Shown in pieces: positions 33,925-42,993 of a stretch of 64,000 nt of DNA. Position 1 is the stretch's first letter. The number at the start of each line of letters is the position of its first letter. This DNA is from Acidithiobacillus sp. YTS05 (lineage in GTDB: Bacteria > Pseudomonadota > Gammaproteobacteria > Acidithiobacillales > Acidithiobacillaceae): the NCBI RefSeq assembly GCF_024396695.1, contig NZ_CP094359.1, positions 1,302,001 to 1,366,000 on the forward strand. Direction: 5' to 3'. The notes beneath the pieces are model-generated. The model made no database searches, was not told the origin of the DNA, and worked only from the letters and a program-made list of their open reading frames with translations. Position numbers and translations under genes: made by a program.

Positions 33925-36434
33925 TGAACTTTCGCCCTCTCCGAAGGAAATTTGTCGTTCAGTCGCTGTTCTAGGGTTGCCAGCAAGAGTTGACGCTCCC
34001 GGCGGCGCAATTTTTCCCCTTGTTCATTACGGATGAAAAAGGTGTCCTCCACACGCTCACCAAAGGTAGAAACCTTTGCGGCAACGACGCTGAACCCGAG
34101 ACCCGCAATTACCGCACCAACGGTATAGAGCAATCCCATCTGGTCACAGGCCTGCACTTCCAGCAAGGTGTCGTCCGGAAGTGCATCATTATCCAGATGC
34201 AGTTGCAGCGGAATGCCGGCAAAAAAACGATGGCGCGCATCGCGGTGGCGCAGCCCAAAGTGGGGTTGGCTGATTACCCCCAGATGCAGCATGTTGCGGA
34301 GCTCCGTCGCCAGCTCATCATGGGCCGCCGCCGAACGCTGAAAGGCGCGTGTTTCGTCGAGTACGTGAAAGGTATCCAGCACGAGACCGTTGTCGCTGGT
34401 ATCGATCCGTGCTTCCAGAACTGCCAGGGAATGACGATCGAGGAGTGCGGCAATATCCTGAAACAAACCTGGCCGGTCGGGACCGAAAAGGAAAATTTGC
34501 TCTCCCTGGTGGGGATGGCGCCGGATGGCGACGTGATACTCTTCGTCTCTTTGCAGGATCTGTCGAGCCTGCCAAAGCAGCTCTTCGCTATCGTAGCGGA
34601 GAAAGTACCCTACCGGCAGGGCGCGCCACAACCGCTCCAGTCGTTCGCGTTGCATGGAGGGAAAATCTCGACCCAATATCTCGATGCGCTGGCGCGCAGT
34701 TTCCAGGCGATCATCCGGGGCGGTATCAGAGGCGAGAAAGGCGTCGGCGCGCTCATAAAGTTTATAGAGAAGGCTGGCTTTCCAGTCATTCCAGAGCTCT
34801 GGGTTGGTAGCCCGCATATCCGCTACGGTCAATAGAAACAGGTGCGCCAGGCGCTTGCGGGTACCCGCCCAGAGGGCAAACTGGCGAATGATTTCGGGAT
34901 CGTCGAGATCGCGTCGCTGCGAGATGGAGGACATCTGCAGGTGCCCTTCCACGAGCCAGGCGACCAGAGCGCGCTCGCTTTCCGGGAGCTGCAGCCGTCG
35001 CGCGAAGCTGCGCCATTCCCGTGCCCCGATACGCGAATGATCCCCCCCGCGACCTTTGCCTATGTCGTGAAAAAGTCCAGCCAGGATCAGGTAGGCAGGT
35101 TGGTCGATTTCGCGCCGGGCTCTGCGAATGCTGCCAGTCTCCTCGTCGCGCCAGAGCTCCGCAAGTTGATCGATCAAGAAGAGGGTGTGCTGATCGACGG
35201 TGTAGGCATGAAACAGATCGTGCTGAATTAGCCCGCTGACCCGCTGGAAAGCGGGAAGGATGCGTCCGAGTATGCCGGCACGATGCAACCAGTTCAGCAT
35301 TCGGCTTGCGCGCACAGGCTCGATAATGGCCCGTAAAAATGCCAGACGAAAGGCTGGATCGGAAAACAGTTGCGGTTTCCAATCTCTTTTTTGGCGCCGA
35401 GCGGCGCGCAGCATCTGAGCGGGCAAATCCGCCGCAACACTCGCTCGTTGTCCCCAATGGCGTAGCAGCGCACTTGGACTCTCCTCGGCATCGACGGAGC
35501 TATCGGGGGATTCTCCCGTGGCCAAGTAGTGCGCAATCGCCTCTTCAACAATGGCTGCCAAACTCTGGATTTCGGCAAAGGACTGATAGAGGCGTTGCAT
35601 CAGACGCTCCGCCGCACTTCTGCCGCGTTTTGCCGAAAAGCCAAGATCCTTCGCGATGGCTTCCTGTAACTCTAGACGCAGCCGATCCTCGGCACGTCCG
35701 CTACGCAGATGCATGGCTACCCGCACTTGCGCGATAAAACGCTCGGCCGCGCGCAACTGGCGCAAGTCCGCCGCATCCAGGATGTCGACGCGCTTGAACA
35801 TCGCCAGCTCTGGCCGTTGCCAAACGCGCCCGGCAAACCAAAGCAGCTGGTGCACATCGCGCAGCCCCCCTGGCCCATCTTTGATCTGCGGTTCCAGATG
35901 GTAGGCGGTGTCACGGAAACGACGATGCCGCGCCTCCTGTTCGGCCACCTTGGCGGCAAAAAAGGCATTGATGGACCAGGGGGGATTGTTCTGCAGTTGT
36001 GCTTGCAGGTCCTGCCAGAGCTCTGCGTCGCCGGCAAGAAAACGGCATTCCAGCAAGGTGGTTGCAACAGTCAAGTCGTCCCGCGCCGCCTCGAGGGATT
36101 CGTCTATTGTGCGCAAAGAGGCGCCAACCTGCCGCCCCTGATCCCAGAGAGATGTCAGAAGTTGTCTGACAAAGTCTTCCGCGGCGCAGTCGGGCGCGCG
36201 CAAGAGCAGCAGATCGAGATCCGAGAAAGGAAAGAGGACGCCGCGTCCATAACCGCCAACCGCAATCAGGCTGAGCCCGGCAGGCGGCTCGAACTGGTGC
36301 CAGAGGGTCTGCAACAGGGCATCGGTTTCCCGCGCAAAACGGCGCAGGCGCTGCGTGGTGCTGCCCATAGCGGGAAAAGGCGACGGCAAAGCTGCAGCGG
36401 CGGGGAGAGGCACCGACTCGCTGTCAGAGGCCAA
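33921..36434 (-). CDS. glnD: PII uridylyltransferase / uridylyl-removing enzyme
   Basis: Nitrogen sensor that uridylylates and deuridylylates PII proteins in response to glutamine. The 837-residue protein has a nucleotidyltransferase domain (GGYGRGVLFPFSDLDLLLL, in parts near 61-79), the linker with YHLEPQIKDGPGGLRD, an HD phosphohydrolase domain (LFHDIGKGRGGDHS) and two C-terminal ACT domains (FGPDRPGLFQDIAALL; CDQMGLLYTVGAVIAGLG). All catalytic motifs are present. A TTG at 36434 serves as start; an ATG at residue 23 is the alternative. It follows map by 11 bases, the same neighbours as in E. coli. Confidence 0.95.
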   Translation of the reverse strand: MASDSESVPLPAAAALPSPFPAMGSTTQRLRRFARETDALLQTLWHQFEPPAGLSLIAVGGYGRGVLFPFSDLDLLLLRAPDCAAEDFVRQLLTSLWDQGRQVGASLRTIDESLEAARDDLTVATTLLECRFLAGDAELWQDLQAQLQNNPPWSINAFFAAKVAEQEARHRRFRDTAYHLEPQIKDGPGGLRDVHQLLWFAGRVWQRPELAMFKRVDILDAADLRQLRAAERFIAQVRVAMHLRSGRAEDRLRLELQEAIAKDLGFSAKRGRSAAERLMQRLYQSFAEIQSLAAIVEEAIAHYLATGESPDSSVDAEESPSALLRHWGQRASVAADLPAQMLRAARRQKRDWKPQLFSDPAFRLAFLRAIIEPVRASRMLNWLHRAGILGRILPAFQRVSGLIQHDLFHAYTVDQHTLFLIDQLAELWRDEETGSIRRARREIDQPAYLILAGLFHDIGKGRGGDHSRIGAREWRSFARRLQLPESERALVAWLVEGHLQMSSISQRRDLDDPEIIRQFALWAGTRKRLAHLFLLTVADMRATNPELWNDWKASLLYKLYERADAFLASDTAPDDRLETARQRIEILGRDFPSMQRERLERLWRALPVGYFLRYDSEELLWQARQILQRDEEYHVAIRRHPHQGEQIFLFGPDRPGLFQDIAALLDRHSLAVLEARIDTSDNGLVLDTFHVLDETRAFQRSAAAHDELATELRNMLHLGVISQPHFGLRHRDARHRFFAGIPLQLHLDNDALPDDTLLEVQACDQMGLLYTVGAVIAGLGFSVVAAKVSTFGERVEDTFFIRNEQGEKLRRRERQLLLATLEQRLNDKFPSERAKVH

Positions 36435-36445
36435 GGCCGCTGCTC

Positions 36446-37255
36446 TCAGAGGGAATCTCCCGGTAACTGGGTGAGTACCTCATGGCCGGTCTCCGTCACC
36501 AGAACCGTGTGTTCCCACTGCGCCGAAGGGCTGTGGTCTTTGGTGACGATGGTCCAGCCGTCGGGAAGGGCCTTAATATGCCGCTTGCCAGCATTGATCA
36601 TGGGCTCGATGGTGAAGGTTTGCCCGACCTGCAGGGCCAGCCCCTTGCCAGGCTCGCCGTAATGCAGGATCTGCGGTTCATCATGAAATTTGCGGCCAAT
36701 ACCGTGACCACAAAATTCACGCACGACCGAACAATGTTGCGCTTCGGCATAACTCTGAATGGCGTGCCCGATATCTCCTAAAGTTGCCCCGGGGCGCACG
36801 ACTTCGATGCCACGCACCATACTCTCGTGCGCCACTTCGACGACGCGCCGCGCTTTCAGGGGGACGTTCCCCACCAGGAACATCTTGCTGCTGTCACCAT
36901 GAAAGCCATCCTTGATAACGGTGACATCGATATTGAGAATATCGCCATCTTTGAGAATGCGGTCACCAGGAATACCGTGGCAGATCACGTGATTGACCGA
37001 GATGCACACGGACTTGGGAAAGGGCGGATACTCTGGGCTGGGCTGGTAGTGGAGGGGGGCCGGGATCCCCTGCAGATCATTGACGATATAGTCGTGACAG
37101 ATCTTATCGAGTTCCCCCGTGCTGATGCCGGGACGCACATGCTCGGCAATCATTTTCAGGACCATGGCGGTCAGTTGCCCGGCAACGCGCATTTTTTCGA
37201 TTTCTTCGGCGTTGTGGACCACTACCGGGGGACGGGCTTGGGCTCGGCGTAACAT
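36446..37255 (-). CDS. map: Methionine aminopeptidase, type I
   Basis: Removes initiator methionine from nascent proteins. The 269-residue M24 enzyme shows metal ligands in NIDVTVIKDGFHGDSS (two Asp), FCGHGIG (His), TIEPM (Glu) and SAQWEHT (Glu). VCISVNHVICHGIP is the family's substrate loop. AAGGAG lies six bases before the ATG at 37255. It is about five residues longer than the E. coli protein at the N-terminus. The gene lies between sfsA and glnD, with 23 and 11 bases of spacing. Confidence 0.96.
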   Translation of the reverse strand: MLRRAQARPPVVVHNAEEIEKMRVAGQLTAMVLKMIAEHVRPGISTGELDKICHDYIVNDLQGIPAPLHYQPSPEYPPFPKSVCISVNHVICHGIPGDRILKDGDILNIDVTVIKDGFHGDSSKMFLVGNVPLKARRVVEVAHESMVRGIEVVRPGATLGDIGHAIQSYAEAQHCSVVREFCGHGIGRKFHDEPQILHYGEPGKGLALQVGQTFTIEPMINAGKRHIKALPDGWTIVTKDHSPSAQWEHTVLVTETGHEVLTQLPGDSL

Positions 37256-37278
37256 ATAGGCTCCTTCGCACGGTTCAC

Positions 37279-37977
37279 TCAGAACAGCAGCGGTTCCGCG
37301 TCACAAAGCTCTATACTATCAGGCCTGACTCGGCTTCGGTAGGCAAGCACCTCAACACCGCGCTCGCGCGCCTGGCGCAGCGCGGCGCCGTACTTCGGGT
37401 CGATCGCGTCAGCGGGGGCAAAACCGTGACCATCCTCGCGTCCCAGCAAAAACAGCATGACGGCACGATGCCCGCGTGATCGCTCCCCTTCCAGTGCCTG
37501 CAGATGACGCAGCGCTCGACGGCTGTGGGCATCCGGGAAGCGCAGCACGCCTTCATCGTCCAGCAGGGTGCAGGATTTCACTTCAACGAAGACCTCGCCG
37601 TGCTCGGGATCGCCCAGCCAGAAATCCACTCGTTCATGCTCGCCGTAGGCAACTTCGCGGCGTAGCTCGCGATACCCGGCGAGCTCCACGATCCGCTGCT
37701 CGCGCAGCGCTTCGGCCACCACGGCATTGGGTCTTTGGGTATTGATCGTTACCCAACTCGCACCGCTCCAGTAGAGTTCCCAGGTCCAGGGGAGCTTGCG
37801 TTTTTTATCCGCATGCCAGGACAACAGGACGGGCTGGCCGGCTTCGGCGCAACTGCGCATGCTGCCGGGGTTGGGACAATGCACCTGCACCACCTCGCCG
37901 TTTTCCAGCTCACAGTCGGCAAGAAAGCGCTTGTAGCGCCGCAATAGCTTTGCCGGGGTAAGGGGAGGTAGTTTCAA
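37279..37977 (-). CDS. sfsA: SfsA-family protein
   Basis: A 232-residue SfsA protein (sugar fermentation stimulation family), with an OB-like N-terminal part and a PD-(D/E)XK nuclease-like core. Key segments are HCPNPGSMRSC, VVAEALREQRIVEL, VDFWLGDPEHGEVFVEVKSCTL (in parts; EVK is the nuclease-like triad element) and FPDAHSRRALRHL. The true biochemical role is not settled. It starts with TTG overlapping the lysR stop (TTGA at 37974-37977), so it is made with the regulator, though a functional link to the TDT transporter is not obvious. Confidence 0.92.
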   Translation of the reverse strand: MKLPPLTPAKLLRRYKRFLADCELENGEVVQVHCPNPGSMRSCAEAGQPVLLSWHADKKRKLPWTWELYWSGASWVTINTQRPNAVVAEALREQRIVELAGYRELRREVAYGEHERVDFWLGDPEHGEVFVEVKSCTLLDDEGVLRFPDAHSRRALRHLQALEGERSRGHRAVMLFLLGREDGHGFAPADAIDPKYGAALRQARERGVEVLAYRSRVRPDSIELCDAEPLLF

Positions 37978-38870
37978 GCGTCGGCGCCTCGCAGATGCGA
38001 GCGCAAGCTTTGCAGCAGGGTATGGGTGGCCGGATTGGCATCTTCTCGGAACAGGACCGCAAGACGATGCGGGATAGGTGGGTCGAAGTGCAACAGACGC
38101 AGATCATCCGGGAGATTGCTCCGATAAAAGGAAGAAAATCCGAGACCCAAACCGCTACGAACACCTTCGCGGATGGCCGCATGGCCACTGAACTCATAGC
38201 GAATGGCCAAGTCGATGTCGAGGCGCCGAGCAGCCTGCTGCACTGCTTCGCGAATGCCGGACCCCGGTTCCCGCCAGATCAGATCCTTGCCCTCCAAGAC
38301 TTGCAAGGGGATCGCCGAGCCTTCCTGTGCCCATGGATGTTGCCCGGGCAGCATCAGGCCGATCTCGGTCTTGACGAGGATTTCCAAGCGCCAGTTCCCT
38401 TGCTCTCCCAGTTGCACGTCGTCTTCTACAAAGACCAGATCATATTCATCCTTGTTTTGCCGCGCTTGCCGGCTATTGAGCGCGCAAACCTGCAAGTGGA
38501 TCCCAGGATAGTCGCGGTGAAACTCCGCCAGCAAGCGGGGCAACAACACTTCGGCGTTACTTTGACTGGCAGCCATGTGCACGGTACCCGTCAGCAGACC
38601 TTGACTGTCTGCGCACAGGGACTCAGCTTCTGCCAACGCGGCTTCGATGTGCTCACCAATACGCCACAGCGCAATGCCCATAGGAGTAGGGCTGATACCA
38701 CGATGGGTGCGACGATAGAGAGGCTCCCCCACACGCTCCTGCAACTGTTTGAGACGATGGGAAATGGCCGGTTGGGTAAGAAACAGGCGTTCGGCTGCCT
38801 GATGCAGGTTTCCGGCGCGTGCGGCTTGTGCCCAGATTAGAAGCAGGCTGGGATCGATACGTCGCTCCAT
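37974..38870 (-). CDS. LysR-family transcriptional regulator
   Basis: A 298-residue LysR regulator. The N-terminal helix-turn-helix (GNLHQAAERLFLTQPAISHRLKQLQERVGEPLYRR, in parts 20-54) is followed by a long linker helix and the two-lobed effector domain. Likeness is to CysB/CbbR-type regulators, with no certain effector. It is divergent from the TDT transporter gene across 115 bases that contain LysR-like T-N11-A sites, so this transporter is its probable target. Given the organism, sulfite, another sulfur oxyanion or an organic acid are candidate signals. Confidence 0.9.
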   Translation of the reverse strand: MERRIDPSLLLIWAQAARAGNLHQAAERLFLTQPAISHRLKQLQERVGEPLYRRTHRGISPTPMGIALWRIGEHIEAALAEAESLCADSQGLLTGTVHMAASQSNAEVLLPRLLAEFHRDYPGIHLQVCALNSRQARQNKDEYDLVFVEDDVQLGEQGNWRLEILVKTEIGLMLPGQHPWAQEGSAIPLQVLEGKDLIWREPGSGIREAVQQAARRLDIDLAIRYEFSGHAAIREGVRSGLGLGFSSFYRSNLPDDLRLLHFDPPIPHRLAVLFREDANPATHTLLQSLRSHLRGADA

Positions 38871-38881
38871 GCGGCCCTCTC

Positions 38882-38912
38882 CATGAAATTAGATTTAATA
38901 ATCACATGAATT
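38882..38912. promoter_or_regulatory. Candidate LysR binding region
   Basis: Two near-identical CATGAA(A/T)T words (38882-38890 and 38905-38912) flank ATTA-N7-TAAT (38888-38902), which fits the T-N11-A LysR rule. The site lies 12-42 bases before lysR and 74-104 bases before the TDT gene, as expected for a divergently controlled pair. Confidence 0.45.
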
Positions 38913-38985
38913 ACTTTAATGCATTGGATTTGATATTTTACCGCGCATAACATGTCACCGTCCAATCTGTAAGGAGTGCTCCGTC

Positions 38986-40161
38986 ATGGGTTTTCTCTCA
39001 AATGTACCAAACGGTGACATCCGGCAGGTGATTCGTCACTTTACCCCCAACTGGTTCACTGCCAATATGGGAACGGGCATCCTGGCCCTGATGCTGGCCC
39101 TCTTTCCGTACGGTCACTGGGGACAAGCGGAGATTGCCAAGGCCCTGTGGTGCATCAACAGCTTTTTCTTTGCGCTATTCAGTATCCTCTTCCTCAGTCG
39201 GGCGATATTTTACTTTCGGGATTTTCAGAAACTCTTCGATCATCCCGTGCAGTCTCTTTTCATCGGTGCCATCCCCATGGGATTCGCCACCATCGTCAAT
39301 GGTTTTTTCATCATCTGGCCCTTGCGTCCCGAGAGCCTGGCCGTCGCGACAGCCTTCTGGTGGATGGATGTAATCCTCGCTCTCACTTCGGTGCTGCTGG
39401 TGCCCTATTTTATGTTCACCAGCCAAGGCCACAGCATGGAGCGGATGACCGCAGCCTGGCTGCTCCCCATAGTGCCACCGGAGGTTACCGCGGCCAGTGG
39501 CGGTTTGGTGGCCCCGCATCTGGCCTCCGCCGCAGCGGAGAACGTGATCTACATGAGCTACGTACTGTGGGCCATTTCGGTCTTGCTCGCCATGGGAATC
39601 CTCGCCATCCTGCTGCTACGTCTGACCCTGCACAAGCTGCCGCATCAGGACATGGCTGTATCGGGCTGGTTGACCCTGGGTCCCCTCGGTACCGGCGCGA
39701 TGGCCATGATTACCCTCGGTAATGCGGATTTCGCCAGTTTTCATGGCGTCCTGGCAGAAATGGCCCATTTTGCACAGATGGCAGGTCTCATGATCGCCTT
39801 GCTGTTGTGGGGCTTCGGCCTGTGGTGGATGTGCATGGCGATCTTCTTCACCCTGCGCTATTTGCGGGAGGGGTTGCCTTTCAATATGGGTTGGTGGGGA
39901 TTCACCTTCCCTTTGGGGGTGTTCAACGCGGCCACGTACCTGCTGGCCGACAAAACCGGCTTCTGGGTTTTCCAACCCCTGGGAGCCGTCTTCACCATCC
40001 TGCTGGCGTTTTTCTGGGTGATTGTAACGCGCAAAAGCTTTCTCGGCATGTGGACGGGAAGGCTGTTTCGGGCTCCCTGCCTATCGGAGGAGACTGGCCT
40101 GCCGATGAGCTGCGAGAGCGCGCAAAAGGCATCACAGAAAGCGAGTACCCTTGTTCCGTAG
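38986..40161 (+). CDS. TDT-family transporter (TehA/SSU1/SLAC1-like)
   Basis: A 391-residue membrane protein with ten hydrophobic segments. The start FTPNWFTANMGTGILAL is the TDT signature, seen in TehA, the malate carrier Mae1 and the sulfite pump SSU1. Repeats of helix pairs and the conserved Phe/Gly-rich cores fit an anion channel or exporter. In a sulfur oxidiser, sulfite efflux is a reasonable guess but dicarboxylates or tellurite-related anions are equally possible on sequence alone. AAGGAG lies 7-12 bases before the ATG. The C-terminal 35 residues are hydrophilic, with two Cys. Confidence 0.85.
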   Translation: MGFLSNVPNGDIRQVIRHFTPNWFTANMGTGILALMLALFPYGHWGQAEIAKALWCINSFFFALFSILFLSRAIFYFRDFQKLFDHPVQSLFIGAIPMGFATIVNGFFIIWPLRPESLAVATAFWWMDVILALTSVLLVPYFMFTSQGHSMERMTAAWLLPIVPPEVTAASGGLVAPHLASAAAENVIYMSYVLWAISVLLAMGILAILLLRLTLHKLPHQDMAVSGWLTLGPLGTGAMAMITLGNADFASFHGVLAEMAHFAQMAGLMIALLLWGFGLWWMCMAIFFTLRYLREGLPFNMGWWGFTFPLGVFNAATYLLADKTGFWVFQPLGAVFTILLAFFWVIVTRKSFLGMWTGRLFRAPCLSEETGLPMSCESAQKASQKASTLVP

Positions 40162-40170
40162 CGTAAGATT

Positions 40171-40190
40171 TATCAGGCTAGTGCCTGATA
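40171..40190. terminator. Hairpin between convergent TDT and EcsC-like genes
   Basis: A perfect 8-bp stem (TATCAGGC at 40171-40178, GCCTGATA at 40183-40190) with loop TAGT overlaps the stop codon of the EcsC-like gene and lies ten bases after the TDT stop. No strong T-tract follows on either side, so it is a weak terminator at best. Confidence 0.4.
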
Positions 40191-40970
40191 CGCTTCTGCT
40201 ATGAATGCTTGACCATACTTGCGTTCCAGCTTGCGGATGAGGAAATGGCCGGTCGCCATGTCCTGAAAATGCGTAATGAAAATGCTGTTGATCGTGGCGC
40301 CGCCAATGGCGCCCAAGGCCGGCACAAGCTGCGCCAAGGCCTTGTCGGTCACCGCTACACCAAAGCGTTCAGCGACCTTGCGCAGTAAGGCCAACAGAGC
40401 GGCGCTGGCGGATGATCCGGCGCCACTGGCACCGGCCCGACCCACTTCGCTGACCAAGCCACTCAAGGCCATGCGCGCGGCGTAGTAGCCCGTTTCTGCC
40501 GCATCATCTGTGCCCTGCCTGGTGCTCCCGAGGGCGAAGACCTCCAGACAGGCGGCTTTGGTCGCAGGGCTGCTGATGGATTCTCCCTGACTGCGGGCGA
40601 TATCGATGATGGAACGCAACATGATCGTGGTCGAGATGGGTAACTCCACAGCAAGGGCGGAAAGACCAAAAAATCCCCCCACTGCGCCAGAGGCCGCGAC
40701 CGCTGCCTGGTGCCAACGCGGAGATGGCGCACGGAAGGGTGCGTCATCCAGGGTGAAAAGCGCCGCGTCGGCAGCCTTGCCCAGCGCCGTCTTGCTGATT
40801 CGGCCAATCTCGCGGTGCCACTTTTGCGGCAGTCGTTGCAACCCCTGTTCGATGGGGGCCCCCAGCTGATCCACAAGACGTGCTGCCAAGCCGGGGTTTT
40901 CCAGAAGCTCGCGGGCTCTGCGCAATTCGGCAGCATCTTCCTCGGTCAGCAGTCGTTGTATCTCCGCCAT
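40173..40970 (-). CDS. EcsC-family protein
   Basis: A 265-residue protein of the EcsC family, named after a Bacillus gene in an ABC transporter operon; biochemical role unknown. The central region has hydrophobic, Gly/Ala-rich helices (AVAASGAVGGFFGLSALAVELPISTTIMLRSI, in parts) with ELP.TT...R..IA, a recognisable family pattern, and CLEVFALG. A second Ala/Gly-rich segment (SEVGRAGASGAGSSASAALLALL) may also insert into a membrane. It is 56 bases upstream of nothing co-directional but dksA lies just behind it on the same strand, so the two could be co-transcribed. Confidence 0.8.
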   Translation of the reverse strand: MAEIQRLLTEEDAAELRRARELLENPGLAARLVDQLGAPIEQGLQRLPQKWHREIGRISKTALGKAADAALFTLDDAPFRAPSPRWHQAAVAASGAVGGFFGLSALAVELPISTTIMLRSIIDIARSQGESISSPATKAACLEVFALGSTRQGTDDAAETGYYAARMALSGLVSEVGRAGASGAGSSASAALLALLRKVAERFGVAVTDKALAQLVPALGAIGGATINSIFITHFQDMATGHFLIRKLERKYGQAFIAEAYQALA

Positions 40971-41026
40971 TGCATCTCCGTCACCTGCGCGAAAGCCTGC
41001 CGGAAGTAGCCCCGGGTAGCTGCGAA

Positions 41027-41482
41027 TCAGTCCTGCGCCATTTGCCGCTCACGCTTTTCTTCCAGCGTCTTGCAGTCGATGCAGAGGGTGGCGGTGGGGC
41101 GGGCTTCCAGGCGCCGCAGACCGATTTCCACGCCGCAAGCCTCGCAGTACCCATACTCACCAGCATCGATCCGTGCCAGGGTCTGGTTGATCTTGCGAAT
41201 CAGCTTGCGCTCGCGGTCGCGGGCGCGCAATTCGAGACCCATATCGGTCTCCAGGCTGGCACGGTCATTGGGGTCGGAGTAGTTGACATTCTCGATCTGC
41301 AGGTTCTGGACCGTCCGATCGACTTCCGCCATCAGTTCGCTTCGCCAGTCTTCCAGTATCTTGCGAAAGTGGGCGATCTGTCCCGCACTCATGTACTCTT
41401 CGTCAGCCGCCGGCTGGTACGGGGTGAAAGCCTGAAGCTCTTGCGGGTTACTAGTTTTGATGGCCGCAGCGCTATCCGTCAT
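41027..41482 (-). CDS. dksA: RNA polymerase-binding regulator DksA
   Basis: Stringent-response factor that binds the RNA polymerase secondary channel with ppGpp. The 151-residue protein has the coiled-coil with the tip motif (NDRASLETDMGLELRARDRERK, in parts; the acidic D..A..E region), and a C4 zinc finger: YCEACG near 115 and LCIDCK near 136. AGGAAG precedes the ATG at 41482; the longer frame to 41521 is not supported. The N-terminal 30 residues are variable. Control of rRNA and amino acid promoters is expected. Confidence 0.94.
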   Translation of the reverse strand: MTDSAAAIKTSNPQELQAFTPYQPAADEEYMSAGQIAHFRKILEDWRSELMAEVDRTVQNLQIENVNYSDPNDRASLETDMGLELRARDRERKLIRKINQTLARIDAGEYGYCEACGVEIGLRRLEARPTATLCIDCKTLEEKRERQMAQD

Positions 41483-41635
41483 GGTCTGTCTTCCTGTCTT
41501 AATGTGGAGAAAATCGCGCATGGTGTAGCAGAGATTTCTGACTTTGGCAAACGCCGCCCATTTCGGTATATCCTACCGACCGATCAGTCGAGTGGCGTCA
41601 AAACCCATAAACCCGTTCCCCAGGAGGTTGTCCCC

Positions 41636-42394
41636 ATGCCCCGTCTGCGTGCCCTCATTTTTGATGTCGATGGAACCCTGGCCGATACCGAGCGCGACGC
41701 CCATCGCGTCGCCTTCAATCGCGCATTTTCCGAGTTTGGCCTGCCTTTCGCGTGGGATGTGCCGACCTACGGCAAATATCTCAAGATCACGGGTGGCAAG
41801 GAGCGCCTGCGTGGCTTTTTGCAGGATCATCCCCAATATCCGCAACTGACTGACAGCGAGATCCGCGAAATTCACCGGCGCAAAACCGCCCTCTACGGAG
41901 AAATCATTGCCGAGGGTATCGCGCCTTTGCGCCCTGGGGTGAAACGCCTACTGGAGTCCGCACGCGCGGCAGGGATGCGCTTGGCCATTGCCACCACCAC
42001 GACCCCCGATAATGTTGCGGCGTTGTTGCAAAGCAATTTGGGGGAGGGCGGCTGGAATCGTTTTGACTATATCGGTGCCGGCGATATCGTCCCGCAGAAA
42101 AAACCGGCGCCAGACATCTATCAGCATGTCTTGCAGCGCCTGGACCTGATGGCCGCCGATTGCCTGGCCCTGGAAGACTCCGAGAATGGTTTGCGCTCGG
42201 CGCTCGATGCCGGGCTGCCGGTGTTGATCACGCAAACGGAATATACCCAGGGACAAGACTTTACCGGGGCATTACGGGTTCTCGATCAGCTCGGAGAGCC
42301 GGAGCATCCAGGAAGGATCCTGCAGGGAGGGGAGACTGGGGCCTCTGTCGTCGTCGATCTGAAGACGCTGGAGGATTGGCTCGCCGCGAGCTGA
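41636..42394 (+). CDS. cbbY: HAD phosphatase, CbbY type
   Basis: A 252-residue HAD hydrolase. Motif I is IFDVDGTLADTERDAHRVAFN, motif II the Thr cluster IATTTTPDN, Lys in PQKKPAPD, and motif IV LEDSENGL. The longer lobe with GKYLKITGGKERL is close to CbbY, which dephosphorylates the RubisCO inhibitor xylulose-1,5-bisphosphate and is usual in autotrophs with a Calvin cycle. AGGAGG precedes the ATG by eight bases. No other cbb genes are in the window. A general beta-phosphoglucomutase-like function is the alternative. The last 40 residues vary from the core family. Confidence 0.85.
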   Translation: MPRLRALIFDVDGTLADTERDAHRVAFNRAFSEFGLPFAWDVPTYGKYLKITGGKERLRGFLQDHPQYPQLTDSEIREIHRRKTALYGEIIAEGIAPLRPGVKRLLESARAAGMRLAIATTTTPDNVAALLQSNLGEGGWNRFDYIGAGDIVPQKKPAPDIYQHVLQRLDLMAADCLALEDSENGLRSALDAGLPVLITQTEYTQGQDFTGALRVLDQLGEPEHPGRILQGGETGASVVVDLKTLEDWLAAS

Positions 42395-42446
42395 ACCTGG
42401 ATGGTGGCGGCAGGGCAGGCATCCTCGTTCATGTGCCCATACCCAA

Positions 42447-42893
42447 CTAATCCTGTCGTTGGCAGTGCGGGCAGACGCCGTTGACGACCACCTCGATCTC
42501 TTCCACGCGATACTCCGCGGGAAGCTTTGGCGCGGGGAGCTGACTTTCCGGGAGGCAGAGCACCTGGCCGCAGCGCAGACAGTGAAAATGGGGATGCGAT
42601 GGGTGCTCCGGATTGATGGCGCTGAAGCGCCAGACGCGATCATCGGCGGTGATGCGATGCGTCAGGTGATGCTGTACCAGCCAGTCCAGTCCCCGATAAA
42701 GCGTGACACGGTCGATGCTTTCTGCCCAACGTACTTGGATGTGTTCCTGAATCTCGCTGTGGCTCACGGGTTGCCCCAGATCGAGCAGAGATTGCAGGAT
42801 TTGCAGGCGGGCACGGGTCGGACGCTGGCCGGCGGCACGAACCCGCCGTTCCGCCTCTACTGTTTGCGCTGCATTATCCGTCGCTCGTTCCAT
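42447..42893 (-). CDS. Fur-family metalloregulator
   Basis: A 148-residue Fur-superfamily repressor. The winged helix has AGQRPTRARLQILQSLL and SIDRVTLYRGLDWLVQHHL; the dimer domain has PHFHCLRCGQVLCL and VNGVCPHCQRQD, giving two CxxC pairs for structural zinc. His-rich HPSHPHFHC supplies metal ligands. Fur, Zur and PerR cannot be separated by eye; the moderate likeness is to the Zur-like group. It is divergent from the peroxiredoxin gene bcp across 100 bases, which makes peroxide or metal stress control plausible. No clear Fur box was found between them. Confidence 0.85.
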   Translation of the reverse strand: MERATDNAAQTVEAERRVRAAGQRPTRARLQILQSLLDLGQPVSHSEIQEHIQVRWAESIDRVTLYRGLDWLVQHHLTHRITADDRVWRFSAINPEHPSHPHFHCLRCGQVLCLPESQLPAPKLPAEYRVEEIEVVVNGVCPHCQRQD

Positions 42894-42993
42894 CCCCGCA
42901 TGGTACCCCGCGCATCCGCTGTCAGCAAAGCAACTGGACAGCTACGTCGCGAGCGCGTTAGATTCACGAGGACGTCGCAATGGGAGAAAAGCC

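Noticed and set aside
42894-42993. Fur or PerR box between the Fur-family gene and bcp
   Set aside because: The 100-base gap was scanned for an AT-rich 19-base dyad; it is GC-rich and shows none.
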